Shown here: positions 1 through 11,900 of the stretch, piece after piece
How the letters are laid out: each line of letters opens with the position of its first letter
How positions within the stretch are numbered: the stretch's first letter is position 1
Assembly: GCA_013396755.1 (NCBI GenBank)
Contig: VWZF01002968.1
Span: 1,020,407-1,084,406 of the forward strand
Source: Sclerurus mexicanus
Lineage: Eukaryota; Chordata; Aves; Passeriformes; Furnariidae
DNA: 64,000 bases
Reading direction: 5' to 3'
The notes under the pieces: generated by a model
Told to the model about the DNA's origin: nothing
The model's input: the letters and a program-made list of their open reading frames with translations, nothing else
Databases searched by the model: none
Translations under genes and position numbers: made by a program

Positions 1-2900
1 GGGCTGGAGGAGCTGCCCGAGGAGGTGGGCGCCGCCCTGAGCGGGCTGCGGGTGCTCAGCCTCCGGCGCAACCGGCTGGGCCGCCTGCCCGCCGCCGCCC
101 TGCGCCACCTGGGCCGCCTGGCCGAGCTCGACCTCAGCCACAACCGGCTGCGGGGCCTGGGGGACGGCGGGGNTGCCCCCGCGCCTCGCCGAGCTCGGCT
201 GCCTCGAGGAGCTCGACCTCAGCTTCAACCGGCTGCGCCGCCTGCCCGAGGGCCTGGGCCGCCTCCGGCACCTCCGCACCCTCGACGTCGACCACAACCT
301 GCTGCCCGCCTTCCCTGCCCCGCTGCTGGAGCTGGCCGCCCTGGAGGAGCTCGACTGTTCGGGCAACCGCCACCTCGGGGCCCTGCCCGAGGGCATCGCC
401 GCCCTTCGGCGCCTCAAGATCCTCTGGCTGAGCGGCACCGGGCTGGCGGCCCTGCCCGAGGGCCTCTGCCAGCTGAGTGCTCTCGAGAGCCTTATGCTGG
501 ACGGCAACCGGCTGCAGGCCCTTCCCGCCGGCTTTGGCAGGCTGCAGCGGCTCAAGATGCTGAACCTCTCCTCCAATCTGCTGGGGGAGTTCCCCTCTGC
601 CATCTTGGCACTGCCCAGTCTGGAAGAACTCTACCTGAGCCGCAACCAGCTCACCCTGCTGCCCCCTCGCCTCTGTCAGCTCCACCAGCTCCGCACCCTC
701 TGGCTGGACAACAACCGCATCCGCTACCTGCCTGACTCCATCGTGCACCTCCACAGCCTGGAGGAGCTGGTCCTGCAAGGTAACCAGATCGCCATCCTGC
801 CTGAGGGCTTTGGGCAGCTTTCCCGTGTCACCCTGTGGAAGATCAAAGACAACCCCCTCATCCAGCCTCCCTATGAGGTGTGCATGAAAGGCATCCCCTA
901 CATCGCGGCCTACCAGCAAGAGCTGGCCCACTCGCAGCCTGCCCTCAAACCCCGCCTCAAGCTGGTCCTCATGGGCCTAAAGGATGCAGGAAAGACCCTG
1001 CTGAGACGATGCCTCATGGAAGAAGATGGGCAGAGAGAGGACATGGGAAGCCTGGAGGCAGGGAGCACCCAGCCCAGAGGGTTTCCTGGGCAACATCAGG
1101 ACTTTGGGAGAGTGCCAGTTGGGTGTTGCCCCTTCCCCGAGCTTCAAGACACTTCCTCAGTGCAAGTACCTGTCATGCAGCAGCTGGAACATCTCCCCAC
1201 TGAGCAGCAGGATGTCCCTTGTCATATGCCCTCTCAGCGAGTGAAAGGGGAGACACCATGCCCTGCACCGTCACTGCCACCAAATGCCCCCCAAATACCA
1301 TCAGGACTGGGACTGTCTGGAGGCAGCAAGGGCATTGAGGTGATGGACTGGACAGCAGATGCAGAGAGGGGCCTGACATTCATTGTGTACGAGCTGGCAG
1401 GGGACCCGACTTATGATGTAATCCAGTCTTTCTTCCTCTCTCCTGGAGCCTTGTATGTGCTTGTAGTGAATTTGAGTGCCTACGTCCCTCAGCACTTCTA
1501 CCCATCTGTGGGCTATTTCTTGCACTGGCTCAGTTCCAAGGTGCCCCATGCTGTGGTGTGCATGGTGGGAACCCATGCTGACCTCTGTGCAGAGCGGGAG
1601 TTGGAAGAGAAGTGCCTGGACATCCATCACCAGATTGCTCAGCAGGAGAAGAGGGATGCTGAGGGACTCCAGAGCTTAGTCCAGCAGGTGGATGAGGCTC
1701 TGGGGCAGGACTTTGACCTGCGCTGCTCCAGCCCACATGCTGCCTTTTACGGGGTCTCAGACAAAAACCTGCGGCGAAAGAAAGCCCAGTTTCAGTACCT
1801 TCTCAACCACCGCCCACAGATCCTCTCTCCAGTGCTGCCTTTCAGCTGCCAGGACCGTTGCCAGGTGCGTCGCCTGCGGGACAAGCTCCTCTCAGTGGCT
1901 GAGCACCGGGATATCTTCCCGAACCTGCATCGGGTGTTGCCCAAATCCTGGCAAGTGCTGGAGGAACTACACTTCCAACCACAAGCTCAGCAGCTCTGGC
2001 TTAGCTGGTGGGACTCTGCCCGGTTGGGCTTGCAGGCAGGCCTGACGGAGGATCGTCTCCAGAGTGCCCTGTCCTATCTGCACGAGAGTGGGAAGCTGCT
2101 CTACTTTGAGGAGCACCTAACCTTGCGAGAGTATGTGTTCCACAACCTGCCGCGGCTCATTGACATCCTCAACGTCTTCTGCCAGCGGGATGCCACTGTG
2201 CTGCTCCAGAAACTGCTCAGTGACACCCAGATTGACGAACTGAGGACCACTCAGCTCCATCATTACGTGGAGGGCTTCTTGCTGCATGGCCTCCTCCCTG
2301 CCCATGTTATCCGTCTCCTCCTTAAGCCCCACATTCAGAGCCGGAAGGATCTGCAGCTCATCCTGGAGCTTCTTGAGAAGATGGGGCTATGTTACTGTGT
2401 CAACAAACCCAAATGCAAGCCCTTAAATGGGGCAGCTGCTTGGTACAAGTTTCCCTGCTACGTGAAAAATGAGGTGCCCCATGCAGAGGCATGGATCAAT
2501 GGCACCAATCTGAGCGGACAGTCCTTCTTGGTCGAGCAGCTGCAGATTGAATATAGCTTTCCATTCATTTTCCCACCCGGTTTGTTTGCACGCTACAGTG
2601 TCCAGATTAACAGCCACGTGGTTCAGCGGTCAGATGGCAAATACCAGATTTATGCCTATCGGGGAAAGGTGCCCGTGGTAGTGAGTTACCGGCCTGCCAG
2701 GGGAGCTCTGCAGCCAGACACTCTGTCTATCGCTAGTCATGCGTCCCTACCAAATATCTGGACAGCTTGGCAAGCTATTACGCCTTTAGTGGAAGAACTG
2801 AATGTCCTGCTTCAGGAATGGCCGGGCCTGTACTACACTGTGCACGTCCTCTGTTCAAAGTGCCTTAAAAGAGGGTCACCCAACCCACACACTTTTCCAG
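1..2900 (+). CDS. MFHAS1: MFHAS1 exon 1 (LRR, Roc and COR domains)
   Basis: This giant coding exon reads in frame 1 up to the N at 173 and in frame 2 from there to the splice donor (CAG|GTAAGG, cut after 2900). LRR units of the LxxLxLxxN type (such as LAELDLSHNRL and LRTLWLDNNRI) run to about 880. A linker with NPLIQPPYEVCMKGIPYIAAY follows. The Roc domain opens with the P-loop GLKDAGKT at 974-997. The G3 position reads ELAGD (1391-1405) and the G4-like motif THAD is at 1571-1582. From about 1016 to 1324 there is a loop of about 103 codons rich in Pro, Gln, Gly and Ser, much longer than the human loop as I recall it. The COR domain occupies about 1850-2880. If unspliced, the frame runs on to a stop at 2962. 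The overlapping minus-strand frame at 134-931 is a GC-rich shadow. Confidence 0.97.
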
Positions 2901-5900
2901 GTAAGGCACAGCCCAGCTTGCCTTTCGTCTCTTCTGGGGCTTTGCCCCTTCTGGAAGGGTGACTTAGCTCTGTTTCTTTTTTTCTTTTTTCTTTTCTCCT
3001 CTGCTCTAACTCCTTTCCCTGGTGGTTGGAGTCATGAGAGAAAATATTAGGGTAGCTCCAAGGAGACAGGCTTAAAATAACCCTATTCTGAGATGAGGCA
3101 AGTGTTATATCCCCTTTTGTCTGTGCCTTTTCTCTCTGCTTTTTCGGTTTTGGCCCTGAGAGTTGGTGGTGCCATTGTTGAAAAGGCAGTGACCTGACCT
3201 CCTTGTTTTGATTCCTTTAAACGGAACTGTTGTGGGTTTTGTTGTGTTTTTTTTTTTCTTAATTCCTTTTACCCTGCAGCTCCCACTTGGGGCTATTTGT
3301 AGACATGGATGGAGATGTCTAAAAGATTGCAGGTGTCCCCTGTCCCCCCTCAACCCTCCATCCCCAAAACCTGGCCTGTGCTGCAACCTCTCTGAATGCA
3401 GGAAAGCTCCTCCTGGTAGACAATGGGGGTGTTGGTCTCCATAGCCCTTTGTAAAAAGCACTTTCTCCTATCCGAGCCCTGTCTGCAGTGGGAAGTGTTC
3501 CTCCCTGAAAGGAGAGGGATGCTCCATCTTCTTTAAGTGTCTCACCTAGAAGTGAATCCTAGACTGTGCCTTTTGGAGCTATTCTTGAGAACAATTATTT
3601 TCCTTCCTCTTTTCTCCTTAATGTAACAAAAAAAGCATAATCTCTTTCCTCTAGAATGTGACTAATCTTGGTGCGTTTTATTAAGGTATTGCCTCTAAAG
3701 TTGTGGTTTTTATCAGTGATGTGTTCCAGCAGCATCTGTTTTATTTTGTGTATGTGCAGGTACTGCCTCCTGGCCAGTGTCCTCCTTTCTCTGCTTCGGT
3801 TTGCTCTGTGGCTTGTGGGGGCCACAGAAACGGTGCTTTGATATGTAAATCTGCAGGAAATCAAAACATGCTCTGGACTGTAAGCAACACTCCAGAAATG
3901 TGTATTTTATACACGCATATCGCTATGTTGGAGGTGTGTTGGGCATTATTTACAGTCAGCCTGAAACTGGGGGGGATCTGTAGTATGATTTGAGTTAAAG
4001 CAAGCAATGGTGCTGAATTGGCTCATAAGCAAATGTGATTAATAAGGTGTGTTTTTGAGGGATTGGTTTGGGGTTTAGTTTCTTTTTTCTTTTTTTTTCC
4101 TATGAACCTTGAGAATAAGGAGATGCTCTTCGCTTCCCAGCCTGCATCCTAGCTCCTTTGATTATATCTCCCTCTAACTCTGCTTGCTTATGTAAGAGCC
4201 GTCAAACTAGGGGGGTGAATCCATGCTGTGAGACACAGTGAGTGGTGTCTTGCTGCTGACATTGTGCTTGGGTCAATGTGATCTGCTTTCAAAAAAAAAA
4301 CAAAACTGAAAAACCCACACCAAACAAACCAACAGCCCCCCAGAAAAACCCACCAGAATTAGTCAAGACAGCAAACTGTATGTGTAATGGGCAGCTACTG
4401 AAGGTTTGGTTTGTGAGTTCAGGTCTGTAGTCATGCATCTCCTTTTTTTTTAATTTGGTGAATGTTTTTTGGTTGTTTATTTTTTGCCTGTGAGTAGATG
4501 ATGCTTTAAAAGTGAAATTTGAAGAGGAGCCAGACCGTCTGCAGGCAATTGGTGTCATCGGTAACTGGTGACAGTCAGAGCAGGTCCAGAAGCATGAGAG
4601 AGGCATTGAAGTTGAAGAGTCTTTTCCTTCGGGTTTTGCTGTGCCATGTGTATTTCCTTAGAGGTGGGAAAGGGTTGCTCTCACTTGGGAGCCAGGCTGG
4701 GTGTGGTGGGAAGGGGAAGCACAGGTAAGCAGTGTGATGAGCATGGGAGGAACTGGGGCTCATGTGCCAGGTCTCTGAATGCCACCTGGGTGATGCTGCC
4801 TGTGGAAAGGCGGTTGCAGCATTTCCAAAGTACTCCAAGGGGGGACGTCAGGCCTTGCTGCCAGGGACACAGGACAGTGTCCCCAGTGGCGCTGTCTTGG
4901 GGCAGGGGATGACTTAACATGGATACTATTTGAGTCTAGCTAGGAGAACAGCAGACAAACATGTTCCAGAGGCAAGGCTGATCTGTGGAAGTGCTGAAGA
5001 GTGATTAAAGGTTGTAATTTATTGAGAAACCTGCTTGTCATCTTGGATGATGCTTAAATCTAGCCCAGCTGTGATCTGGAGTACAGGAAAAATGTGAACT
5101 GTGATTTGGCTTGGAGAGGCTTGTATGTCTGCAGTTAATCTAAAATATTCTTTGCTGCGTATTTGGTCTATGAATAAAAGACTGTTTAGGAGTCCCTAAA
5201 TGGCAATCGTGAGGCTGAAGACTTTTTTTTTCTTTTTCCTCTCAATTTTGTTGATCAGGTGGTGTGCATGTTTAAAGTCATGCTGCCAAGCTTGCTGTCA
5301 TGCAAGTGACTCATGGTAGGTGTCATTTTTGACAGGGTGTAGGAAAGAGACAGGTCTAATGTTATAAAAATATATAGTGAGGGAGATGTCTTGTTTCTTT
5401 CCAAACTCTGAAAATCCCTGGCAATTACAATGCTGCTAATTCTTAAATAGGTCTGTGGGCTTTTTAGGACTGCATTGATGAACGGCTTTGCAGCCTGTTG
5501 ACCTTAATAAGGGAAATATTTCTGTGGAGACACTGCCAAATTTGTGCTCAAAAATGGAAGCGCAGTCTGGCTGTGTGTGTGGTTGTGCAATCTGTGTCAT
5601 CATTCATGAAACTGATGGTGCATTCTTTGGTCATCCAAAACTTTTAGTGCAGTCCTCTTCAAAGAGGGGTCTTGGCTGTTCATGTGTTGAGGATTAATTG
5701 TTGCTTTTCCTTTCCTTCCTTTTCCTCCCTGTCCTGCACACACATGGTATAACTTCCACTGATATACCCTAGGAACAAGCTTCTGTGCATAGAAATGGTT
5801 AATAAGAATTGAGATTCTGGATTCAGTCTTCTAAGGGTTTATTGCAAACAAACAGTGAATGAAAGTAACATAAAAGTGCCTTGTTAGGGTCCTTTTAAGG

Positions 5901-8900
5901 AAGTTTTTGCGTTTGAGAAAGTTTTTTAGCTGGATGAAATAGTAACTGAATTGGCATCTGAGCTGGAATCTCAGTGTGCTTCGAGGCAGCAGTCATCCGC
6001 TCGGCTGAAAACAGCTTGGTGTGTTGAATTTTTTCTTTCTTTTACATTTGCACTACATATAAATAAAAGTATCCCTGCCAGGCTAAGGAAGGCATATCCC
6101 TGCTTGGAGTGACCAACAAGAACTGTCTGCCACTCCAAGACAATGAGAACTGTTTGGTTGTCACAGGCATTGTGAAATGCTCAGATTTGTATGGGATGTT
6201 CTTTTAGCCCCTGGACTGAAGGGGCTTTTAGGTTATTCATGTCCCATAAGCTATTAAGTGACTTGGGATTGGGGGGTGGAAGTAGTTTGCCATCTGTCTG
6301 ATAGTGGACACGTGTGCTTTGTTTGGACAAATGTGACTGGATTTTCCAAGCTTGCATCTATGTGCACCTGCTAACTGCCCTGCTGCTGTCTCCTCTTGCT
6401 TTGTGCTAGGCTGGGACTCAGCCAACCTGGGCTCTTCAGACTGTGGTTTGTACAAGGTGTCCTATTCTTCTGGTGTGTGGGGTGGTGGGAATTATGTTTG
6501 ACTGGTGGTTTTCCTTTCTTCCTGCCGCTGAAGTTGGCTGTATGAATGTAGGCATAAGAAAGCCAAGGTCTGTATCCATTGCAGAAGGTGGGCAAATTGC
6601 TTTCACAAGTCAGACAGGGTGATCTGGGTGATTTTTTATCACAGAATAAAAATACGGCAAAGATGGAAAGCCACAGGCAAAGATACTGTGTGAGCCTAGC
6701 AGCCCCTCTCCAAAAAGATGCTCTGGAGCAATTGGGGAGCTTTGAGACATGCTGGAGGACTAGGAAGAGGTCTCTGGTGGAGAGGAAGTGCACATCTCCC
6801 ATCTGCCTTGCTCTCCCCTGCCTGAGATATCAGAGCAGGGAGGAGATCACAAGCATCTACTCTGCCTGTCTCCCACATTGAAGGTGAACAGAAGCAGGAA
6901 TTGTATGCCAGTCACCTTCAGCGGTACAGACAGAGGTGTTGTAGTGTGTTCCTCTGTGAGTCTGTCATGGCTAGAGCAGGGCTAAGAAGGCCACTCCATG
7001 TATCTGATTCAATGAGAACCATGCTCACCATCCCTGCATTGGAGTCAAAACCAATCATGAACTCCCTTGGTGGCTGGGATGGAGTCAGGACATGGAGAGT
7101 AAGATCCCATGATGTGTCATGCTGTCAAGTCTCCTATGCAAGGTGAGGCAAGAGCAGGTGAGACTGGTTTTGTCAGACGGGCTCAGAAGTTGCTCCAGAA
7201 TCTCAGCTACTGCTCAATGAAAGGCTGATGTTAGGTATCTAATTGTGCTTTGTAGTTGCATTTTAAGCAGCTGGGATTCTTTTCACAGGCAATTGCAGTA
7301 GAGCAACACCTGGCTGTTACAGAGCTTGATGCTAGCATTTGGCAGCCTTCTATTTTCCCTGTTTGCGAGTGAAGTATTTTTTTTGCTTGACTTTCAAAGT
7401 AGATGCTATGGCTGCTTTAGGGCTGTTGTCATGCTGTCCTGCAGGCTGTGACTTCAGCAGAGTGCTGCGGCATAATTGGAGGAAGTTTCCCCTGACTTCA
7501 GCCCCATGTGGGCTCTGGACATGGCTGATCTGGGTGGCAGGATGAAGCTGAAGGGGACCCTGTGATTCAGGAGAAGAGCAGCATGGATTGGTTCCTGGAC
7601 TTGGGGAAGCTGCTGTGATTCTGTAGCTCTAGCATGGATAATTTAGCTTACCAACTAGAGCTGCTGAAGTGACAGCCTAGAGTGGTGTGACTTGTAGGTA
7701 ACAGTGTAGGAATGCAGTAGTAGCCTATTTGCCACCAGGGTTTTTCAGAGATTTCCTTCATGTTAAGCTGTGTGTTGCAAGGTGAACTTTTGAAGTCCCC
7801 TTACTTGGTGGCTGTGGCATCCTCTGCACAACACGTTGAAAGAGACAGCAAATATTTTGTGGTCTTGGAGGAGGCAGAGAAATTGCCAGAGGAAGAGCAT
7901 GGTATGCATCACGGGTGGCTGTCGTGAGACTGCCTGGTGGGTTGCGAATGTGGGAGCCAGTCTTTGGAGAGAACTGGAGCAGCCAGTGCAGAGCTGGGCT
8001 CATGCCTGACCGTCTAGCTTGGAATGGGAAGGAATGTGAATGCCAGAAGAGAGGCTGAGGTTTTGAATTGCCTTCTCAAAGCTGTCCTGCAGTGTCTGGT
8101 TTCCTTGTATTGTGTGCATTGTTTAATGTGTGTTTGGGGGCTTTTTTTTAAAGCTCTTAATATAGAACTTGCTAAAATTACTTGAAATTAGAATGGCAAC
8201 ATGCATATTTAACACTGCTTGAAGAAATCCTCTTCTTTACGCCAAAAGTTCCTACACATTTCTCATAAAGGAAAAGTTTCCTGGTATGTCAGCTCTGGTG
8301 CAAGAAAGGTTTTCTGGTTTATTCCTTAACAACTTGTCTTGCCCTGACCTGTTCCCAATGGGAGTCATTGCTGGGCTTTGAGCCTCTAGACTGAGCTGCC
8401 ATCACTGAACCAGGGAAACGCTAGGTTTGGTTGAGTGGATCTTTTTGGTTAGTTAGTGAAGCAAAGCAGCGTTCTTGGCCTTGAGTGCATTACTTTTTTT
8501 TGTGTGTGCGTGTTTTTGGTTTGCATTTTTATTACAGTTGCTGAAATTTGTCTTTGCAGGAAATGATCTATAAAGAGATGCTAAGTACCAAATGATTCTT
8601 CGTTTCATTGCATAAAATGTGTTTAAAAGCTACTGACTGTGGGGCTGAGATGAAATGCTGATGTAGGTTTTCCCTTCTCCAGAGTCAGTTGATTACATGA
8701 GGACTGATTTGTGTGCTGCTTCAGCATGCTGTGGACACAGGTGCCTTGAAATGTGCTTTGCATCATCTTGTGTGCAAGCACATCTGGTGGTGTGGTGCCT
8801 TCTACAAACGCTTCAGTGTGAAAAGTTTTTTTCCATGTAAGTTTGGTTGAGATTTAACATGTGTGTGATCCACATGCAGGTGTATTACAGGGTCCTTTTG

Positions 8901-11900
8901 CATCTTGGGAGAGGATAGTGGAAAATCCCCAACAGTACTGAATTGTTGTTGCCTTTTAGTGATGTGAATATGTTACTTGACTTTGGATAGAGCTGTGAAA
9001 AAAACAAGGGTCAGTTTAAAAATAAAATAAGAGTGTATCTGGTATGTAGTTCTGTGGTGTCCTGTTGCTTTTGCAGCATCAAGCAGTCAACTGTGGTAGC
9101 CTAGCATGTTCTCCAGTTAGTCCTTTGCTAGTATAGTGCAGGGCTACTTGTTTGGCTCTGAAAGCAATTTGCCAGGGAAGAAGCAGGAAAATGTATTTAG
9201 TGAAAAGTTCTGTGTGGGGTTTGAATTCTTGGAAGTCATTGATGTGCAATTTTTTTTACTACCTTCCCCCCTCTGCCCCACCATGTCCTGAGCAGAGGAA
9301 GAATAGCATCTGTAGATGTGTAAAGAAAACTGTGGTCTGTGGGTTGAATACAAGGAGATCAGTTATGTCCTTTTATCTCTCTGTCCTTATTTTTAGTAGT
9401 TGGACTTGTCAGGCAGATGTGGACAGCTGTGACTGTAAGCAGGCTGGCTGGTGCCAAATAAGATCACCTCTTCTCAGGTGAGCATGTGGGATGCCTGTAT
9501 AAGGATGTGCTATTTAAGGGATCACCTCTTAGGGACAAGGAGTGGGAAGGGAGTGCTTGAAGTCCTTTGTCAATATAAGAATCAAACTCTTGCTGCTGCA
9601 AACTAAATATGTCAGTGCTTTTGGCTGGCTGGGAGTGTATGGGTTTGAGACATCAGTGAAGATGGGTTGTAGGAATCTCAGCCTGCCTCTTTGGTCCACT
9701 TGTCATGATTTAGATATACATTGATCTTGCCTATGTCCGGAGAGGTGATGGGGTTCTGGTGACCATAGTGTGAAGAAGCTGTGTCTTACACAGAGGGCAA
9801 GGAGGCCTTGGTGTTTTTAGAAGCTGTTGAGAGGATGCAGTTTACAGTCTTCGATGGGAAGATCGCCTGAATGTGGCCTTTGTTCCTGCTGAGCAGCTGG
9901 AAGAGCTTTGTCCTCTAGCAATTTCTTTCTCGGGAAGCAGTTGTAAGAACTGGGACTGGGGGTTTCAGTACCTGTGAAAAAACTGGCCGGTTGGCTTTGG
10001 GAGAAATGTAATTTGAGGGTGTTCAGATGGACCCTCTTTGAGGGCTTACGGTTCTGCCTCAGTAGGCTGCTGGAGGACGAAGTCACATTGTACTTGTGGT
10101 ATTTTCATGGCCAAAGCTTGGTGCTGAATGCACTGATTAGGTTGCCAGCATGGTCAGTGGTAAGGTGGTTTCAGACTGCTGCAGGTTCCATGGTTAGGGG
10201 TGACTTGCCTGTGGCCAGTGAATGGTGTGTTCAGACAGCTGTGACTGCTGGAGTGCTTGCCTGCTGGAGTTGGTTGTGGTTTAAAGTGAAACCTTAATTT
10301 CAGATTTGTCTTTTTTTTTCCCCTGTGGTCATTTTCAAGAGCTCTGAGCTTCTCCCACGGGTGTACAGAGTACACTTACTTAGTAATTTTAGCTGTGGCT
10401 ATGTTGGACTCCTGCGAGATGGGTGTGAAAGTGGCCTAGGACCTACAGACTTTACAAAGTAACATTAATTTTTGAATTGACAGTTCAGCATGGCAAGCTC
10501 TGCATGAAGCAAACAAGGGCTTTGAGGTGAAGAATGTGCCTCTGTGGGGTAGATAGTTCATTATACTGAGTGCTTTGTGAGGATCAGACTAAACTGAGCT
10601 GTGAGGACAAGTAACCTTGAGCACAAAACAAAGCTGCATCTCAAATCCTGTTCAGACCTGCCTTGTTTTGCGACATGGTGGCTTGGATGTGGTGCTTGAA
10701 TACTCCAGGAAGGAGCTGTATTGTTGATCTAGATTACATTGAATTGTGCTAATGAGATGATGGGAGACTTCTGCTGGGCTTTTATTAGTGGGATTTCACC
10801 AGCTTGTGTGAGGACATTTTTGTAAGACTCTATATGAAAGCAATACTAGGATATCTTCCCCTTTACCCAGTTTTAGAGTGATGCTTGCCAAGTGTCCAGT
10901 TTAGATAAGCATTTTTATTTGTGTTACATGAGAGAACCCAGACCTCCCAGACCATTCTGGGAAAGTTCCCTCCTCCTTCAGTTTCCGTAGGGTTTTCGGG
11001 CTCTTACTGATATGGTGTAAAAGGAATGAAAAAATAGTAAAACAGTGGTAGGACAGGGATCTGTGGGCCTCATGCCCGCAAATGACTGATGATGGTATTG
11101 ATAATGCAAGCTTTTGTCCTAACAGAATTCAAGATTATGGCTCACTTCACTCAAGACTTGTCTCTTGAATGATCTGTATGTAGTAACTCTCCAGCTTCTG
11201 TGTGCTGAATTCCTCTTGGAGCATGTTTTTGCATTTTAGCAGGTGTTTTCCTCTCCAGCAATACAAAGTGGGCAATGGCCTCTGATAAAGGACAGATCCT
11301 GCCCTACAGCAGTGTGGAGTGTTTATGAACTTCCTCAAAAACGAATTGACTGTGGTTTCCAAAGCATCAAAATCTCTTTGGCTTGAGACAGAGGGCCTTG
11401 ACTTAATTTGCTTCCAGTGCGTCTAGCTGCTTCTGTGCCATGAAACCACACAGTAGGAAAATATTGAAGGTGGACACAGTGATTTGGTCTTGCTTGAGTT
11501 TGAGAGACCTGTACAGTGCATTTGGTGCCTTTGTATCACTGCAAGACTGGCATCAGAGGACTGCTAGAGAGACTGATTTGCCCCAAACCTACCTGAAAAC
11601 AAGTGTCCTCACATTTAGGAAGGCCCATGGGCAACATGCAGAGGTGAGCTTCATGCAGCAGGAGAAACAGGCATCTCTGTTGTGTGGTCTCTGAAACCTT
11701 ATGGTTGACACAGCAGAACTGCAGAATTGTCCTGCAGTACAGACCATAAGTCTGCATGGTGCAGCAATGCCCTTCTACATCTCTAGCTGTTGTTGTGGAG
11801 CTCTCTTGCTGACCATTGAATACCTTGCTCCACTCCCTGGGGCCTCTTTCTCAGATGCAGTGGTCAGGTATGGACAGCAAGCAGTTTTTCTCTGAACAGA

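Noticed and set aside
134..931. 265-codon open frame on the minus strand
   Set aside because: It is the GC-rich antisense shadow of the MFHAS1 leucine-rich repeats and crosses the N at 173.
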